Shown in pieces: positions 33,844 to 44,649 of a stretch of 64,000 nucleotides of DNA (position 1 is the first letter of the stretch; each line of letters begins with the position of its first letter). Under the pieces are notes generated by a model that worked only from the letters and a program-made list of their open reading frames with translations, was not told where the DNA came from and searched no databases. The DNA is from Saccharum officinarum (taxonomy: Eukaryota > Streptophyta > Magnoliopsida > Poales > Poaceae). A program made the position numbers and the translations under genes. The stretch is from positions 90,444,401 through 90,508,400 of the forward strand of contig CM036162.1 of assembly GCA_020631735.1 (NCBI GenBank), written 5' to 3'.

Positions 33844-36572
33844 TGTCACACCCATTTATCGATCAAATGGAATGCATACCCTTATGTGCGCCCAGAGATC
33901 AATCACACATAAGTTAACAAATTATAAAGGATGTATCATCACAAATGTTATTACATCACGATTAATAACACATATTCTTTACAATAATATAGCAGAAGTA
34001 AAATATAAAAACTCTCGTGGTAGCTCCAATCACAGGCACATTGACTGGTTGACAGCAAGTCTAGTAATCCTCTGGAAAGTAGAAGTAGTCACTACTTGCA
34101 CCATCTGTTACCCATCCGGGATTTTTATCCAAGTAAGAAAAATAAACAAGCGTAAGTACATCTCGTACTCAACAAGTGTAACATGGGGTTCATGAGGCTC
34201 AAAGGCATAACATAGATTTATCAGCATGTAGCTTTTAATTAGCATTAATTCAATATATCCATGATATCAAAGTGTCTCAATATAATCAATAAACATATGA
34301 TCCATGTGAAATGATTAACGAATAGCAAAAACATATTCATTATTAATGATCCACTATTCCATAAGGGTCCAAGGCCACTCGTGACCGTGAGCACGGCTGT
34401 TATAACAGTTTTACACTCTGCAGAGGTTGTACACTTTCACTGTGAGTCGTGATTTACCCTTTCGCCCGAGGTAGCTAATCTCTTGACCCACTTCCAAGGA
34501 AGGTCGGCAGGGTTCACTATGAAGTCTTTCGAAGGTTCGTCTAATAAGTTAGGGCCATTAGATTTCACTCGGCAAACAGATGTAGAGCCCCCCTTCCTGA
34601 TGGCACAATAGCACGCAGCTTATACACATGAGGACAGAGGCCGCACTATACCCGATTCGTCAAGCCATTCTTACGCCATAAAGGAATACCTCTAACAAGC
34701 TAGAAAAGGTCCTTCTATATGACTAAAGCCAGAGCCATTTTAGCCCTCACAGTTGTACTGTAAATCCCGGATTTTCGCTTATAGATGAGTCCTTATGGAG
34801 AGTAACAAGAGCACCAAAATAACCCCATGCTCTAGTACCCTTAAACAGTAATAAAATCATCTTTTAATGTTTATTGCATATTCCATTAGTCAAATTACAT
34901 GATCATAGTTCAAGTTGAGCACTAGCAATACTAATCCATACAGTATAATAGGTATCAAGGAATAAGATCAACACTAAGTCATCCTTAACAAGGAAACATA
35001 TGCATAATGATATTATTTGCTTAATGTGAATAGGACAACAAGGATAATCCCATGCTATACTTGCCTTGCTCAAACTGGTTCTGGTGATCTTGTTCGTAGT
35101 AAAACTCTTGATCTCCAACGAATTGCTCACCGTCTATACTCGATCAACAATAGCAACAACATTCATCCAGAGGCAATCATGCATAGACAAACAAGACTAT
35201 AATTAGAACAATACACCAACAGTAATAAAATAAGATAAAAAGTTTTTAAAACGAATCTACAACTTGCTAGGATCACACAGACGTGAAGATCACGAAAATC
35301 GGAGCTAAAACGACAAAGTTATGAATTTACGAAGATTTCCTATAGATAAATAATTACTTTAATTCAAGCTCGAAAATAAATTCTTACAAACCTACTGAAC
35401 AGTTCTATCATCATGTAGAGCTCGCAAATATGAATCTAACGCAATTTGAACGGGTCAAATTGGAGTTAAAACGGAGATTCTACGACTAAAACAAATTAAA
35501 TGGCAAAACTGTAAATATCAGAAAACGTATTTTTCATTTACCGAGATGAATTACGTTTTCATTTAATCAAAACGTATTTTCTGGTTTACGCTTCGGACCG
35601 CGGGTTCTATATTTAAAAATCTCAGGGACTCTTTAGCAAATTTGCCGGCCGAACCGGTATCGTCAAATAGCAGTCGTCCGATTTAAAACGGACGGTTCCG
35701 ATCGGATCGGGGAAGATCCGGGCGGCGCTCCGGCCGGCAACGGCCCCGACGGCGACATCCCGCGGCGGCGCCATGGCCGGACTTGGCTATCTCGCGCTAC
35801 GGTGGACTACCTCGTGAAAGAAAAACACCAGCGTGTAGAGTGCATCAACGCGATCTCACCTAGGGCAAAACTGTGGCCGGGGATGAAGCAAGGAGAGCGT
35901 GCAGCTCGGAGAGGCGGGCGGCTAGGGCGGTGCTTCGGGCGTAGCCACCACAGGACGATGTAGCTGCGATTTGTGGTTGGATGTGGAGCGGGGAGGTGCG
36001 GCGGCCCCGTTTTTATAGCCCGGAGGCGTCACCGGTTTTGGAAAGGAGGAGATTCGAGGCGGATTCGAATCACCGAATCGAAGAAGGCGGTGTTCGTCGA
36101 TGGAAAGAGCCGGAGGAAGAAGAAAGGAAAGGGAAGGCGGTCACTGACAGGTGGGACCGACTCGTCAGCGGCTCACAGCGGAAGACGGCCGCGCGCGCGC
36201 TAAGCTGGGCCGTTGGCCACGGCTTGGGCTCGGCCCAGGAGGAAGATGCGGGCGCAGGGGAGAGTGAAGAGCGGGCCGCACGCGCTGGGCCGTGAAGAAA
36301 ACCGGCCCGAGAGCAGAGAGAGAATAAGAAATCCTTTTCCAATTTTTCAAATTCATTTTTCAATTGATTTTCAAATCAAATTTGAATTTGATTTAAACCA
36401 CTCAACACAAAATTTCAAATGCAACAGCATGAATGCTCAATCATGTTTCTACCCTTATATTTGATTTTAAATTTATAAAAATTATTATTATTCTAAGTTT
36501 GCATGCTCACAAAAATATACAAAAATCATATTTCTCCTATTTTTCTTCTTTTTAAAATTTTAGGGTGTTACA
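33844..36572 (-). mobile_element. Solo Gypsy LTR (2.7 kb), reverse orientation, inside the Copia LTR
   Basis: On the plus strand it starts TGTCACACCC and ends GGGTGTTACA; reversed, it runs TGTAACACCC to GGGTGTGACA. The 5-bp target duplication GCGAC flanks it at 33839-33843 and 36573-36577. No internal domains are present, so it arose by LTR-LTR recombination. It has an AT-rich half and a GC-rich segment near 35,650-36,300. Confidence 0.9.
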
Positions 36573-37028
36573 GCGACCGGACGAGCAGATCTCTGGAACC
36601 CTCGTCTTTGCGATCTTGCACCAGGAGAAGGCGAATAAAGTTTTTGGGAAGCACTATCCGTGCGACTGCTCCTATCTTTCACAACGGGTCGTCTTCCATC
36701 CAAGTCAGGCGGCGCTACGTCCCGGCGTATTCGTCATCAACTGCGTTGAGCTCTCCCTCCACCTCTCATTAACGACTTCGACGATGACTTCAACATCAAC
36801 GACTTCGACGTCGACCTCGTTCCATCATTACCACCATCTGCATTACCAACGACTACAGCTACAGTCGGCAGGTATAATCCTCGTGATCTAATCTTGTCGT
36901 TCATAGTATCCAATATGCTGATCTGTCATGCTAGTATGCTATACATACTTGATTTAGTTCATCTGTTTTACATAATTTATATTTTGGTTTTAATCTAGAA
37001 ATTATCTAATTACTTAACAGGGTAAACA

Positions 37029-37548
37029 ATGGAAAAGGGGCATCCTTCTGGTTCTCCAGCTGGATCAATGGACAAGCACCGTCGGCCATCTGCCCACTCA
37101 TGTGCCAGCATAGTAGGAGAAAAAAATAGGACGGTCAGGGATGCACTACTTCAAGGGAAATGGATTAGCAACATTGCTCATAACCTGAACACTGACTTGC
37201 TACATGAATTGACAAATAAGGGAACAAAAGCATCACACTCGCTTGCCATCCTGACTCTATGGCACATTTGGAAGCAGCGGAATGCAGTGGTCTTTCGCGA
37301 AGATCGAAAGACAGCTGGACAAGTTTTGACAGGGATAAGAAGATGAGTGTTCTCTGTGGGGGTCGGCGGGGGAAAGGTTCTTAGAACCATAATGATTGCA
37401 AACCCGGCTGTGAGTAATTAACCTAGTAGTTCCAAACCTCATACAGCCGTCTGCTGTGTGAGGTAGCACTGCTCGTGCTTGTAAGTCACAAACTCTGAAT
37501 TCTTCTTATTAATGCAATGCCGGGTAACCGGATCTTGCAAAAAAAAAT
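37029..37548 (+). mobile_element. L1-type LINE, 3' end fragment
   Basis: Two overlapping frames read parts of the C-terminal region after the reverse transcriptase of plant L1 elements: ASFWFSSWINGQAPSAICPL, RKNRTVRDALLQGKWISN, then SLAILTLWHIWKQRNAVVFR. A frameshift and an internal deletion separate them. A 3' untranslated part with CTTCTTATTAATGCAATGC and a terminal CTTGC plus poly(A) follows. The fragment begins within a few bases of the Copia LTR end. Confidence 0.7.
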
Positions 37549-38018
37549 AGAGCATCGATGAACTGAATCAGGGCACTCCAGGTGGCGAAGTCCTTGTGAC
37601 AAACTCCAAGGTTTGGAAGCCAACCCCACCTCTTCTGTGAGTGCGTTAGCTCAGGCCTCAATTCTTGGTGGCAGTCCATGAGTGCATCTACGAAACATTT
37701 CTCATGTAGCAGGCTAAGCTCTAGAACTAGTTTTCCCAGCACCACCCATTCCCATGCTATACACTCTTTCAACTCTCTAGTGCTCAGTCCTTTGTAAGTG
37801 TTCCATGGGAAAGGTTACCAAAGGAAACATGCTACAAGACAAAAATGCCTAATTGAGACCAGATGCAAGGCAACATGGGTTTGGATGCTCTCCCCTTAAT
37901 GAGACACGTGCAATGCACGATTTCGAAAAAACACATGGGTTTGGATGCCTGTTACCTTCTTCATAAGCAGAACCGTATGCACACACAAATTTGTCAATCA
38001 CATTTTTAATCATTACAG
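37549..38018. other. Unidentified spacer between LINE fragments
   Basis: A minus-strand open frame (37772-37509, starting MKECIAWEWVVLGKLVLEL) has no recognised domain. The rest is non-coding in appearance. Confidence 0.3.
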
Positions 38019-38270
38019 CTACACATCAGAGTTAGTTTTTCTCCAAGCTAAGGCCTCAAAGTTCTTACTATTTAAACCAACTAGAATTCCTCCAGCAGTC
38101 CCCACTACAAGCAAGAAATCCCAAATAAAGTCCTTACGAACTTGGTTCAAGAAAGAATCATCAAACTTATCTTGCTTTGTTTCTTGGAAACCAACAAAGT
38201 CTAACTTGTTTTCATGACCAAAGTCTGTGATGCATTGTAACTTGCCTCTCTTGTCCTCTAACATTCCAGG
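38019..38270 (-). mobile_element. L1-type LINE endonuclease fragment
   Basis: The minus-strand frame reads LDFVGFQETKQDKFDDSF and VVGTAGGILVGLNSKNF. The QETK and SGG/AGGILVGWN-type motifs are typical of the AP-like endonuclease of plant L1 elements. Only this part of the protein remains. Confidence 0.75.
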
Positions 38271-39416
38271 TTGCTCCTATCATTATCAACTATTTTGGAT
38301 GTAGATGTCTTAAGGCCCTTGCTAGTAATCTTAACCCAAGAATTCTCTAAATCATCCTCCTTATCGTTCAAAGGGGAGGCTATCACTGTACTAGACTGAT
38401 GCACTAAACTAGGAAAATCATCCCCTTGTGCCTATGTGTATCCTTGACTTTATTATTACTGCCATAGTGTCATATTTTTCATGTGCATATGTGACACATA
38501 CGAGACTTGGACCAAGGCTAATAATATACCCTGCTGATATTGATAGCTATATATTGATCTGCATATAAATACACTGGCACTGTATCATATCAGTGCACCA
38601 CTACCACCTCACAATATAAGCCTCCAGTGTGAGTGCCCCTTATAGAAGGCCAAGAGAATATGCAACATATTTCATCTGCCCACCAAACTCTCATCATATA
38701 GCTAGATACCTCCCTGTTCAGTCTTTTCTTCACACCATGTGCAGCTCTGTAGGAGTGAGCGGCGTCAGGACGTACAACGAATAGCATCATGTCACAGTTG
38801 TAGCCATTAGCAATGGTGGAGTTTCGTTGGGGCCAAAGGGTGGCCATGGCCCACCCTGCCATTATGAATTATCTTAAGTAGATACTAAGCCTCACCTCCT
38901 ATGTGGTAGCAAAAACACTAAACAAAGTGAGTTTTAGGCTTAGTTTCTAAACTTGGCCGGTTGGCCCCCTCTGAAATTATCACCAAGCTCCACCTCTGGC
39001 CATATCAGTAATGCATCTTTCGCGTGTGCCTGCAAAGGCACAACTTGTAAGAGATCTTGCTGGGTTTGCTCAGTGCAGATCACCTGCCCCAATGTTCTCT
39101 GCGTGTGATCTTCCTGATCTCTCTGACGTGGTTGGAGCTCCCAGTCCCAAGTTATCCTGACCTCTATGCATGGTGGTGGGCTTTCAGTAGTCTGACGAGA
39201 TGGACAAGGCGGTGTCAGCTTTCCGTAGTCCAACGAGATGGAGAATGGGAGGGTGCACTGATCTTGTGTATAATTTAAACTCTATAAAATAAAACTTGAT
39301 CATGGTAATGAACTTCATAAATTGCATCATGGTGTGCAAGAGAAGGGACAACGGCCACAACAATAATCAAGTAGGGGCCTTGCGATCTTCTATGGTATTG
39401 GCTTAGTGACCTGGTA
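38271..39416. other. Unidentified intergenic sequence
   Basis: Possible TATA (ATAAATAC near 38,565). A segment near 38,750 (GAGTGAGCGGCGTCAGGA) weakly recalls the local repeat family. Around 38,820-39,000, GGCCATGGCCCACC and GGCCCCCTCTGAAATTATC resemble ends of a degraded grass transposon. Near 39,180-39,240, CTTTCAGTAGTCTGACGAGATGGA is imperfectly repeated. No gene recognised. Confidence 0.3.
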
Positions 39417-40251
39417 ATATAGATGGGCAACGGGCCGGGCCCAACTGGGATTCATGCCTGGCCAACGGCCCAGGCACGGCACTACGGGCTCTCTTTTCCG
39501 TGTCGGGCCGGCCCAAAAAGCCTGGCCAAAATGGTGTGTCGGGCCAGCTTGAAGCCCACGAATGCCAAGACAGAGTGGGAGCCACGGAGGAAGAGGGAAG
39601 GGGAGGCCGCAGGAGGTGGCGGCGGCTGCCAGCGCTTGCTTGCCCCCAAGCAGCAGCAGCCTCACTTGCCCTCGAGCAGCAGCAAGCCAGACGCCTCGCT
39701 CGAAGTTGGCGACCGCGCAGGGGCTGTGGAGGAGGAGGCGGCTGGTGGTGTGGGGGTAAACCGGTGAGGAGGAGGCGGCCGGTGGTGCTGGGGGCAGCGG
39801 AGGCAAGTCGCGTTGCGTGGCTCGCGGTGGCCGCCCGTGGGGATGGGGCGGCGGAGGCGAATCCTTGCTTCACGTGGCTCACGGTCACGGGACTACGCGA
39901 GTCGAAGAAGTGCATGCAGCGCGGGTGGTGGCGCAGTGGGGAGGTAGGGTTTGGGTGAAAGGGAGTGGGGTGCGTGCGGCTCAGATTTGATGCGACGCGA
40001 GGGAATGGCCGAGTTAGTGTATGGGCCAGGTTGGGAGTTGTTGTTGTTGAACCATAGATATAGTGGGCCTTCACTAGGCCTTTGGCCATTTACCGGGCCG
40101 GGCCGTGCCGGCACATCGTGCCTGAGGTAAGGCCCAGGCACGGCCTGCTCCCTCTCAGACCGTGCCAACCTGGGCCCACTTCACACCGGGCCGGGCCAAA
40201 AAGGCGGGCTTTGGCCCGGGCCGCCGTGCCCTGGGCTGCATGCCCATATAT
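39417..40251. mobile_element. hAT-type non-autonomous element (835 bp)
   Basis: An 8-bp target duplication ACCTGGTA flanks it (39409-39416 and 40252-40259), the hAT size. Termini are imperfect inverted repeats: ATATAGATGGGCA at the left and, reversed, ATATATGGGCA at the right. The ends are rich in GGGCCGGGCC and GGCACGGC motifs, the interior is GC-rich with long spurious frames on both strands. No transposase. Confidence 0.88.
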
Positions 40252-40694
40252 ACCTGGTAAGCAGAATGCCAAACAGGGAACGCAAAAATTGCATAGTTCA
40301 TTTTTTCTGCTTATTCAAGTTTGGTACATTTTTTAAAAGTGTGCTTCGGCACTTCCAAAAAAACCTTGCAGCTTGCTTCTAGTTACTCTCAAGGCTCCAA
40401 GAATCATCAATGCAAGGCCAGCCATTCATGGTTCTGCTAATTGTGGTAGATAAAAACATAAACAATCCAGATTGGAGTTTAGCAAAGTATATAGGATAAT
40501 ATGATGTCTGTTTTAATTGTCTGCATTTTTATCTTACGTTTTGGTGCATAGATTAGCGAATTGCCATGGAGCTACATTCTGTAATATTAATATTTTCCTA
40601 GATTATTTCACAGCTAGCAAGGCATCAGACTTAGGGTGCACTACACAGTTCTCCCCTGTTTTATAACTTTTTTAGACCAAGAGTACATATTCAC
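40252..40694. other. AT-rich spacer
   Basis: Nothing recognisable beyond the right copy of the hAT target duplication at its start. Confidence 0.4.
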
Positions 40695-40980
40695 CACTAT
40701 GTCAGAACCGTACGTTCGAGATGCGGTCATCAGAGACGGAAAGACGCGTCTAAAAATTTACATTTCTGATGTAAACACATTAGAGACGCGTTTTCCGATG
40801 ACTCCTGTTCAGAGACGTGTTTCGTCTTGAATCGCATTCTTTTCATCAGCGACACGTGTTAAATAAAATGTGCCTTTGATGAAGGGTCATCACAGACATA
40901 GGTAAACACGTATCTGATGAGAGCCTCATCAGAGACGCGTTTTGGCTATACGCATCTCTAATGACAATTTACATAACATA
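40695..40980 (+). mobile_element. CACTA transposon end with subterminal repeats
   Basis: CACTATGTCAGAACCG at 40695 fits a CACTA terminus. It is followed by repeated AGAGACGCGTTTT, CATCAGAGACG and related motifs in both orientations, the usual subterminal array. The matching right end was not found nearby, so this is a remnant or deleted element. Confidence 0.55.
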
Positions 40981-41320
40981 AAAGAAAAGAAATAACTTAA
41001 TCCATAGTTTTTATATACATCAGTCTTCTCCGGTATGGTCTATCAAATTACCTACATTCAAGCATGCTAAGTACCACCTAATAAATGATAGTACAAGGTA
41101 ACACCTAATAGATTTAACGTGAATGCTAACCCCATCAATCGACATGCAGCACAGCATTTACAGTTGCACATGATTAGAGAGGAAATGGGTCCACCGCACA
41201 AAAGCACAACCCTGCATATATGACTCCTGATCAATAAGTTTTTTAGGACATCCTTCCATCTTTGTCTATAATATTTCTATATATAGTAGAGTACACGGCA
41301 ACCACAAATCCATTCTCAAG
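40981..41320. other. AT-rich spacer
   Basis: No gene or repeat recognised. It may be interior of the CACTA remnant. Confidence 0.3.
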
Positions 41321-41323
41321 TTA

Positions 41324-41566
41324 GGGCCTGTTTAGTTGGTGAATTTTTTTTGGTTCGGCTACTGTAGCACTTTCATTTTATTTGGCAATTTGTGTCCAAT
41401 CATGGACTAATTAGGCTCAAAAGATTTATCTCGTGATTTACAATTAAACTGTGTAATTAGTTTTTTCTTTCGTCTACATTTAGTACTCCATGCATGTGCC
41501 GCAAGATTTGATGTGACAGGTACTGTAGCACTTTTTGGGTTCCCTTTTTGGGAACTAAACAGGCTC
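41324..41566. mobile_element. Tourist-like MITE (243 bp)
   Basis: TTA target duplications (41321-41323 and 41567-41569) flank inverted ends GGGCCTGTTTAGTT and AACTAAACAGGCTC. Interior is AT-rich with two TACTGTAGCACTTT motifs. TTA duplication and size fit PIF/Harbinger-derived Tourist MITEs. Confidence 0.88.
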
Positions 41567-41569
41567 TTA

Positions 41570-42473
41570 GCACTTACCTTGTTTACAAGGACTCAACCAT
41601 AGAGACTTGGGAGAGCATGCATGGTATGGGAACGAGCGGCTTTGGGAAAAATTAGTCCACGAGCCTAGCCACCTCTGCCGGGAATGTTACGCTATTGACA
41701 CATGGATGGCAACAAAGCAAGGCTTAAGGTGGATGTCTGTCACTTGGTGGGCTGCTCCAATTGGAGCCTGGGTTCATGTCATTGGTGTTCCAATCCAGAA
41801 CCATGGCGCAAATGTTGCGTGCAAACCCCTTGTACTTCAGAGCCATAGTAACTCTTCTTCATGGTCTCATATCTAGCTTATGTGGAATAGATTAACAGTA
41901 TAGAAAGACTCATCACATGCAATGAAAAATGAGAGTCGTCTATGGCTCTGGCCCATCTAATAATGGAGGCGCACTCACACAATCGAAGGATTATTAGAGT
42001 GCAAAGATGGACCAAAAATTTAAAATTGGCATTTTCTCTCCCTTAGTAGCACACATAATGCTCTTTGTGAAACCATTCTTCACATTCATGATGTTTCATA
42101 AAAGAAACATAAGAGAAATCAAAAAAGAAAATGAGATAACTAAAGTTCTCATGCAAGGTGCGTGGAGGATTGTGCATTGGGATTTCGAATGAGCAGTAAG
42201 TCACTTGTGAGGTTTTCTCACATAATGGCAGTGCTCACCTCTCTGTGTAGGCCTTTGTACTTCACACAAAGTTACAGCGTGCAGAATAGATCCTAGCAAC
42301 CAGCATCCAAAAGACATGATATTCTAGCAACCAAAATTTGTCAAAAAAAAACACTTTTCATCCTAGCAATTAAACTGATAGTGAAAACTAATCTATATGC
42401 CCCCCTGGGGTTCCTTAAATTACTGAGCGCATAGGCGGTTATTTTGGGTGGTTACCCGGTCATCAACCCCATT
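41570..42473. other. Unidentified stretch with part of the local repeat family
   Basis: A frame at 41607-41876 (starting MGEHAWYGNERLWEKLV) has no recognised domain. 42,005-42,150 matches 48,540-48,690 (shared ATGCTCTTTGTGAAACCATT and ACATTCATGATGTTTCAT), so it belongs to the same duplicated block as copies B and D below. Confidence 0.45.
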
Positions 42474-42476
42474 TTA

Positions 42477-43034
42477 GGGCAATCCCAACCCTCAAATTAT
42501 CTACCGATTTCTATAGTATTCTTCGTATCACTAAAAAACCACTGGTAGAAACTACTCCATACAACATTTCATTTGTGGACCCTTATTAAAATCCAACCAA
42601 CCAATCCAACATTTCAGCCGCGGCTGCTGGGCACGTTGTGCCATGCCGCGTGCGGCCAGTGAGGCGTGGCACGTGTGGCGGTGGGACACGCCTTGTCGCT
42701 GGGAGTTGCATGGCCATGCAGCGTGTGGGAGGTTTGGCAGCTGGGCATCCCGGACCATGCAGAGCACAGGTGGTGAGGCGTGGCACGTTCAGCTGCCGAA
42801 CGCGCCAAGTCGACAGGAGATGCATGGCCATGAGTAGCATGGGGCACACGACACACAGACAGCGAGATGCGCCAGCATAGGCGCACAAGTTACGGCTGTA
42901 TGTGGGATGGCCGTGCCGACAGAAGCCACAGGGCCTTGCGAACGGTGACGTGAGCACACGGTGTGGTGTAGGCGGTGAAGCGGCGTGCTCCAAGTACGGT
43001 GTGGAAACCGTTTCCTCATGTATTGGGACTGCCC
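42477..43034. mobile_element. Tourist-like element with GC-rich tandem interior (558 bp)
   Basis: TTA duplications (42474-42476 and 43035-43037) flank inverted ends GGGCAATCCCAA and TTGGGACTGCCC. The interior (42,600-42,980) is unusually GC-rich for a MITE and contains a degenerate repeat of about 113 bp (GTGAGGCGTGGCACGT to GCATGGCCATG) starting near 42,659 and 42,772. Confidence 0.8.
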
Positions 43035-43037
43035 TTA

Positions 43038-44400
43038 GAGGGAAGTGCCTCTAATAAATAGAGATACTAGAGTCATTTCTCTCTATATACTTATCTGTCT
43101 GAAAAATCATAGAATTAATATATCAATATTTTTAGATGAAAGGAGTAAATTTGCATATACTTAATTAATTTTAATAACTTATTACCACATCCTCATTAAC
43201 TGCTCAAATGCTCAATAGCAAAAAAAAAATGCATCATATAAGTATGACAAAGACAACTCTTATACATGTTGTCAATTATATTGGCTTAAGATTACGTGCT
43301 AATGTACGAGAGCATATACATCAATATACTAGTCCATATCTGTATTTTTTGAGGAAACTGTCCAATGTATTGCACGTTGTGTTTAATTAATTCACATATG
43401 GATTTCTTGCTTGTGTGGACAGTGGACTGCTCTATTTATATAGCTCTATCTCTTGTTAGACTTTACAGGCTTCTTCCATCTCTTTTTTTTTTACCATCTC
43501 CCTTCCATTGGTACATATCTTTTGCAAGTACATATGCACATGTCAAGAGGAACGCGCGCCTACATATATGGCTGCTTCAGCTGTAGTTGCTGTACATAAA
43601 GGATTAGCGTAGTTGTTGCACATACTATAGTTTATCGGACATGCTTCGCTTGTTTCTGCCATTAGTATCTTCATTCTCCAGCAGGGTTATTACATTTTGT
43701 GCCTTATTAATTACTGCCTTAAGAATGAGCGGCATCAGGAAGAGACATCTATGGACCTGCTCACTGCCTTGATCTGGCGGGGAGGGTGGCTGCGGTTACG
43801 CGTTAAACAGCCACACAGTGGAACCGACTCTGACAACGCTTGAGCAAGCGGTCGAAGCCACAAGTGGCAAGACGCTGCCTCTTGACATATCGTTGACGAC
43901 TACTGATTGAGCTGCAAGCCAACGAACACGAAACTACAAGTTTTTTTTATGGAACCGGGCGCTTTAATTAGACGAGTGTTGTGTAGGTAAACTTTGGCCC
44001 TGAAGTACACAGTCTGGTTGAGGCTCATCGATTGATTATGCCAAAGCTTAATGACGTGTCAATTGTTCTATCGCTTTAAGCATATATATATATATATATA
44101 CAAGGGCCCTTTGCATTATACTCCTACACGACCTGATTACACCAGCACTCGAGAGATATATGCTCCTCAGTCCAAAACAAGTATATGCAGTGCTAGTTGT
44201 AGTTAATTCCTTTCTAATATATCAAGGAAAAAGGATCCACCCTTGGCATTTTTTTTTGGCAAACCATGGAGCAGATGCACATTTCGACAAAATGGATGCG
44301 ACTAAAGATGACACGCATCTGCTACTCTACTTTTCCAAGACTAGCAAGGATAGATCTTATGTACTAGTTTCATGAATGTATAGTAGTGAACATTTTGCAG
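43038..44400 (+). repeat. Local repeat family, copy B
   Basis: Matches copy A through ATGAGCGGCATCAGGAAG (near 43,727) and copy D further, including TTAAACAGCCACACA (43,804) and GCAGATGCACATTTCGACAA (near 44,272). The ATGAGCGGC frame stops after 15 codons. A TATATA dinucleotide run (44,083-44,100) and small insertions distinguish it. Confidence 0.6.
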
Positions 44401-44649
44401 CACTTTAATTTTTTTGGTTGAGCTTGAGCATAAAAAATACGAGAAGAAGTTATGTGTTTCCTAAAGAAAACAACAATGGTTCCCAAATTGACAAATCGTT
44501 AGAAAAAACTAGAAGACCGTTTACACAGAGCGACAGAACAAAGAGTGTGGACTTTGTGTGCACATTTGGGCACCTGCACTCCTATGGCTTTGACGACAAA
44601 TGGATCCCTGCTGGTTGCGAACACAAGGTTGAGAAGTACCCTTTTGTGT

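Larger units (their letters stand above)
28850..37019 (+). mobile_element. Ty1/copia element, 5' LTR missing, 3' LTR with nested insertion
   Basis: The internal region (28850-33074) is followed by a purine tract (AGTGGAGGA) and a 3' LTR starting TGTTGG at 33075 and ending TTAACA at 37019. A solo Gypsy LTR sits inside that LTR. No 5' LTR or primer site is visible at the left. Clade not assigned with confidence; sequence is Tork-like by impression. Confidence 0.8.
33075..37019 (+). repeat. Copia 3' LTR (about 1.2 kb without the nested insertion)
   Basis: Starts TGTTGGAATT, ends TTAACA. Without the nested 2,729-base LTR and one GCGAC copy it is about 1.2 kb. It contains two internal duplications (33083-33323 and 33574-33768), the second duplicating a TATATAAG core promoter. 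Confidence 0.7.

Noticed and set aside
37509..37772. Minus-strand 87-codon frame
   Set aside because: No domain recognised; no splice or promoter context.
39500..39958. Open frames inside the hAT-type MITE
   Set aside because: GC-rich interior open on both strands; no transposase similarity.
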